Assembly (NCBI GenBank): GCA_027488415.1
Contig: JAIYBS010000102.1
Span: forward strand, 1 to 7,024
Direction of reading: 5' to 3'
Length of the DNA stretch: 7,024 nt
Origin: Planctomycetaceae bacterium
GTDB lineage: Bacteria; Planctomycetota; Phycisphaerae; Phycisphaerales; SM1A02
This document shows, in pieces, positions 5,922-7,024 of the stretch (within the stretch, counting starts at the first letter, position 1; every line of letters begins with the position of its first letter). Position numbers and translations under genes: made by a program. The notes beneath the pieces are model-generated. The model had not been told where the DNA came from. It ran no database searches and was given only the letters and a program-made list of their open reading frames with translations.

Positions 5922-7024
5922 GTGCTGCCGGCGTACTGCACAAACGTCGTCGCCGGGCGCACGCTCGAGGAGTCGTGCACGTCGGTCGGCCGCACGTTCG
6001 GCGCCGTGCGCGACGCGGTCGTGCCGCGCGGCAGGCTGCCGATCGGGCTCTGGCTCTCCGCGCGCGCGGCGACGCAGCTCGAGGAGTCCGTCGAGGGCGC
6101 GGCCGGGATGCGTGAGCGACTCGGCGCGCACGGGCTCGACGTCGTCACGCTGAACGGGTTCCCGTACCACGACTTCCACGATGCGGAGGTGAAGCACCGC
6201 GTCTACGAGCCGCACTGGGCGGATGCGCGCCGGGCGCTGCACACCGAGCGGCTCGCGAACCTGCTCGTCGATCTCGTGCCGCCGGGCACGCGGCGTGCGT
6301 CGATCTCGACGCTGCCGCTCGGCTGGCGTCAGCGATTCAGCGTCGAGGGCTGCGGCGCGAGCGTCGGCGTCGCGTGCGCGCTGCTCGAGCAGCTCGTGCG
6401 CTCGCTCGCTCGGCTCGAGGACCGCACGGGCGTGCGCGTCACGGTCGACCTCGAGCCGGAGCCCGGCTGCATGCTCGACCGCTCGCGCGACGCGGTCGGC
6501 TTCTTCGAGCATGCGCTCCGCGCGAGGCCGGGCGAGCCGGATCCGCGCCGGTACCTCGGAATCTGCCACGACGTCTGCCATGCGGCCGTGATGTTCGAGG
6601 GCCAGGCCGACGTGCTGCGCGCGTATCGCGATGCGGGCATTCCCGTGAACAAGGTGCAGGTCTCGAGCGCGATCTCGGCGGACGGCTCGGCGGAGTCGCT
6701 CGCCGTGCTCGCCGGCTTCGCCGAGCCCCGCTGGCTCCACCAGACCTGCGTGCGCGCGGCGGACGGCGGCGTGCGGTTCTGGGAGGACATCCCCTTCGCG
6801 CTTGCCGCGGAACCCGCGGGGGAGTGGCGCACGCACTTCCACGTGCCCGTGTTCGCGGAGCGGCTCGGTGCGCTCGGTACCACGCAGGGCGCGATCGACG
6901 ACTGCCTCGCGGAACTCGCTGCGTGGCCGGCCGACGAGCGGCCGACGATCGAGCTTGAGACCTACGCGTGGGACGCGCTGCCGGAGGCCGCGCGCGCGGG
7001 CGACGGACTGGCGCAGGGGATCAC
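5922..7024 (+). CDS. eboE: EboE-type TIM-barrel protein (metabolite traffic protein), 3' end missing
   Basis: The frame is open from GTG 5922 to the window end: 367 codons, with perhaps 20-40 more outside. EboE is a xylose isomerase-like TIM-barrel protein of the ebo cluster. Diagnostic segments are AYCTNV (4-9), LPIGLWLSARAA (39-50), TLNGFPYHDFH (76-86), SISTLPLG (127-134), LEPEPGC (177-183), CHDVCHAAVMFE (215-226), KVQVSSA (244-250), HFHVPV (305-310) and ELETYAW (344-350). Glu178, His216/Asp217, His220, His305/His307 and Glu345 are the likely metal site. Homologues begin shortly before the YCTN motif, which supports GTG 5922; no ATG or GTG lies upstream in this frame back to at least 5850, where it crosses the TlpA tail. 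There is no Shine-Dalgarno sequence, and the gap to the previous stop is 5 bp, so coupling is likely. EboE is predicted to act on a sugar- or cyclitol-like intermediate, but the reaction is unknown. Confidence 0.9.
   Translation, partial: MLPAYCTNVVAGRTLEESCTSVGRTFGAVRDAVVPRGRLPIGLWLSARAATQLEESVEGAAGMRERLGAHGLDVVTLNGFPYHDFHDAEVKHRVYEPHWADARRALHTERLANLLVDLVPPGTRRASISTLPLGWRQRFSVEGCGASVGVACALLEQLVRSLARLEDRTGVRVTVDLEPEPGCMLDRSRDAVGFFEHALRARPGEPDPRRYLGICHDVCHAAVMFEGQADVLRAYRDAGIPVNKVQVSSAISADGSAESLAVLAGFAEPRWLHQTCVRAADGGVRFWEDIPFALAAEPAGEWRTHFHVPVFAERLGALGTTQGAIDDCLAELAAWPADERPTIELETYAWDALPEAARAGDGLAQGI

Noticed and set aside
2941..5943. 1000-codon minus-strand open frame
   Set aside because: It runs antisense to the C26 and TlpA genes and out of frame through the esterase. 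The translation is repetitive Arg/Gly/Ala with no domain.
5424..6842. Minus-strand open frame opposite the TlpA tail and eboE
   Set aside because: It is a shadow of the coding frames on the plus strand. Its Glu- and Val-rich parts mirror the Thr/Ser codons of the tail.
1..7024. RNA genes, insertion sequences, attachment sites or riboswitches
   Set aside because: Nothing resembling a tRNA, rRNA, transposase, terminal inverted repeat or riboswitch was seen, and coding density leaves little room for them.

Overview
The window is GC-rich (about 70% by eye) bacterial DNA, almost entirely coding, with six genes and very short gaps. No start codon has a convincing Shine-Dalgarno sequence. Together with a secreted sialate O-acetylesterase-type esterase and a TlpA-like thioredoxin, this would suit a member of the Planctomycetota (Phycisphaerae-like). 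That assignment is tentative: Gemmatimonadota, Myxococcota or other high-GC groups cannot be excluded from 7 kb.

Layout, left to right: (1) the 3' part of a plus-strand TatD-family metal hydrolase of the EboB type, cut by the window start; (2) a plus-strand 14-helix DHA2-type MFS exporter whose ATG overlaps the eboB stop (ATGA); (3) a convergent minus-strand gene for a secreted SGNH esterase (sialate O-acetylesterase family), whose 3' end overlaps the MFS gene by 38 bp, with a strong inverted repeat centred in the overlap; (4) a 46-bp divergent intergenic region; (5) a plus-strand run of a class I glutamine amidotransferase-like hydrolase (peptidase C26, gamma-glutamyl hydrolase type), a TlpA-like thioredoxin with a long Ser/Thr/Gly tail, and an EboE-type TIM-barrel protein that runs off the right end.

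The main point is that the two outer genes both belong to the ebo (also called edb) cluster. This widely scattered six-gene set (eboA-F) has an unidentified product. In Nostoc punctiforme it is needed for the scytonemin precursor to reach the periplasm. Here eboB and eboE are about 5.1 kb apart, and the four genes between them are not part of the canonical set. The MFS exporter is translationally coupled to eboB, and the C26 hydrolase and TlpA protein are packed directly in front of eboE. Either this is an expanded ebo pathway with its own exporter, amide hydrolase and redox protein, or the cluster has been broken up by insertion. The esterase, on the opposite strand, is the least likely member. 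eboA, eboC, eboD and eboF are not in the window; whether they flank it is the decisive check.
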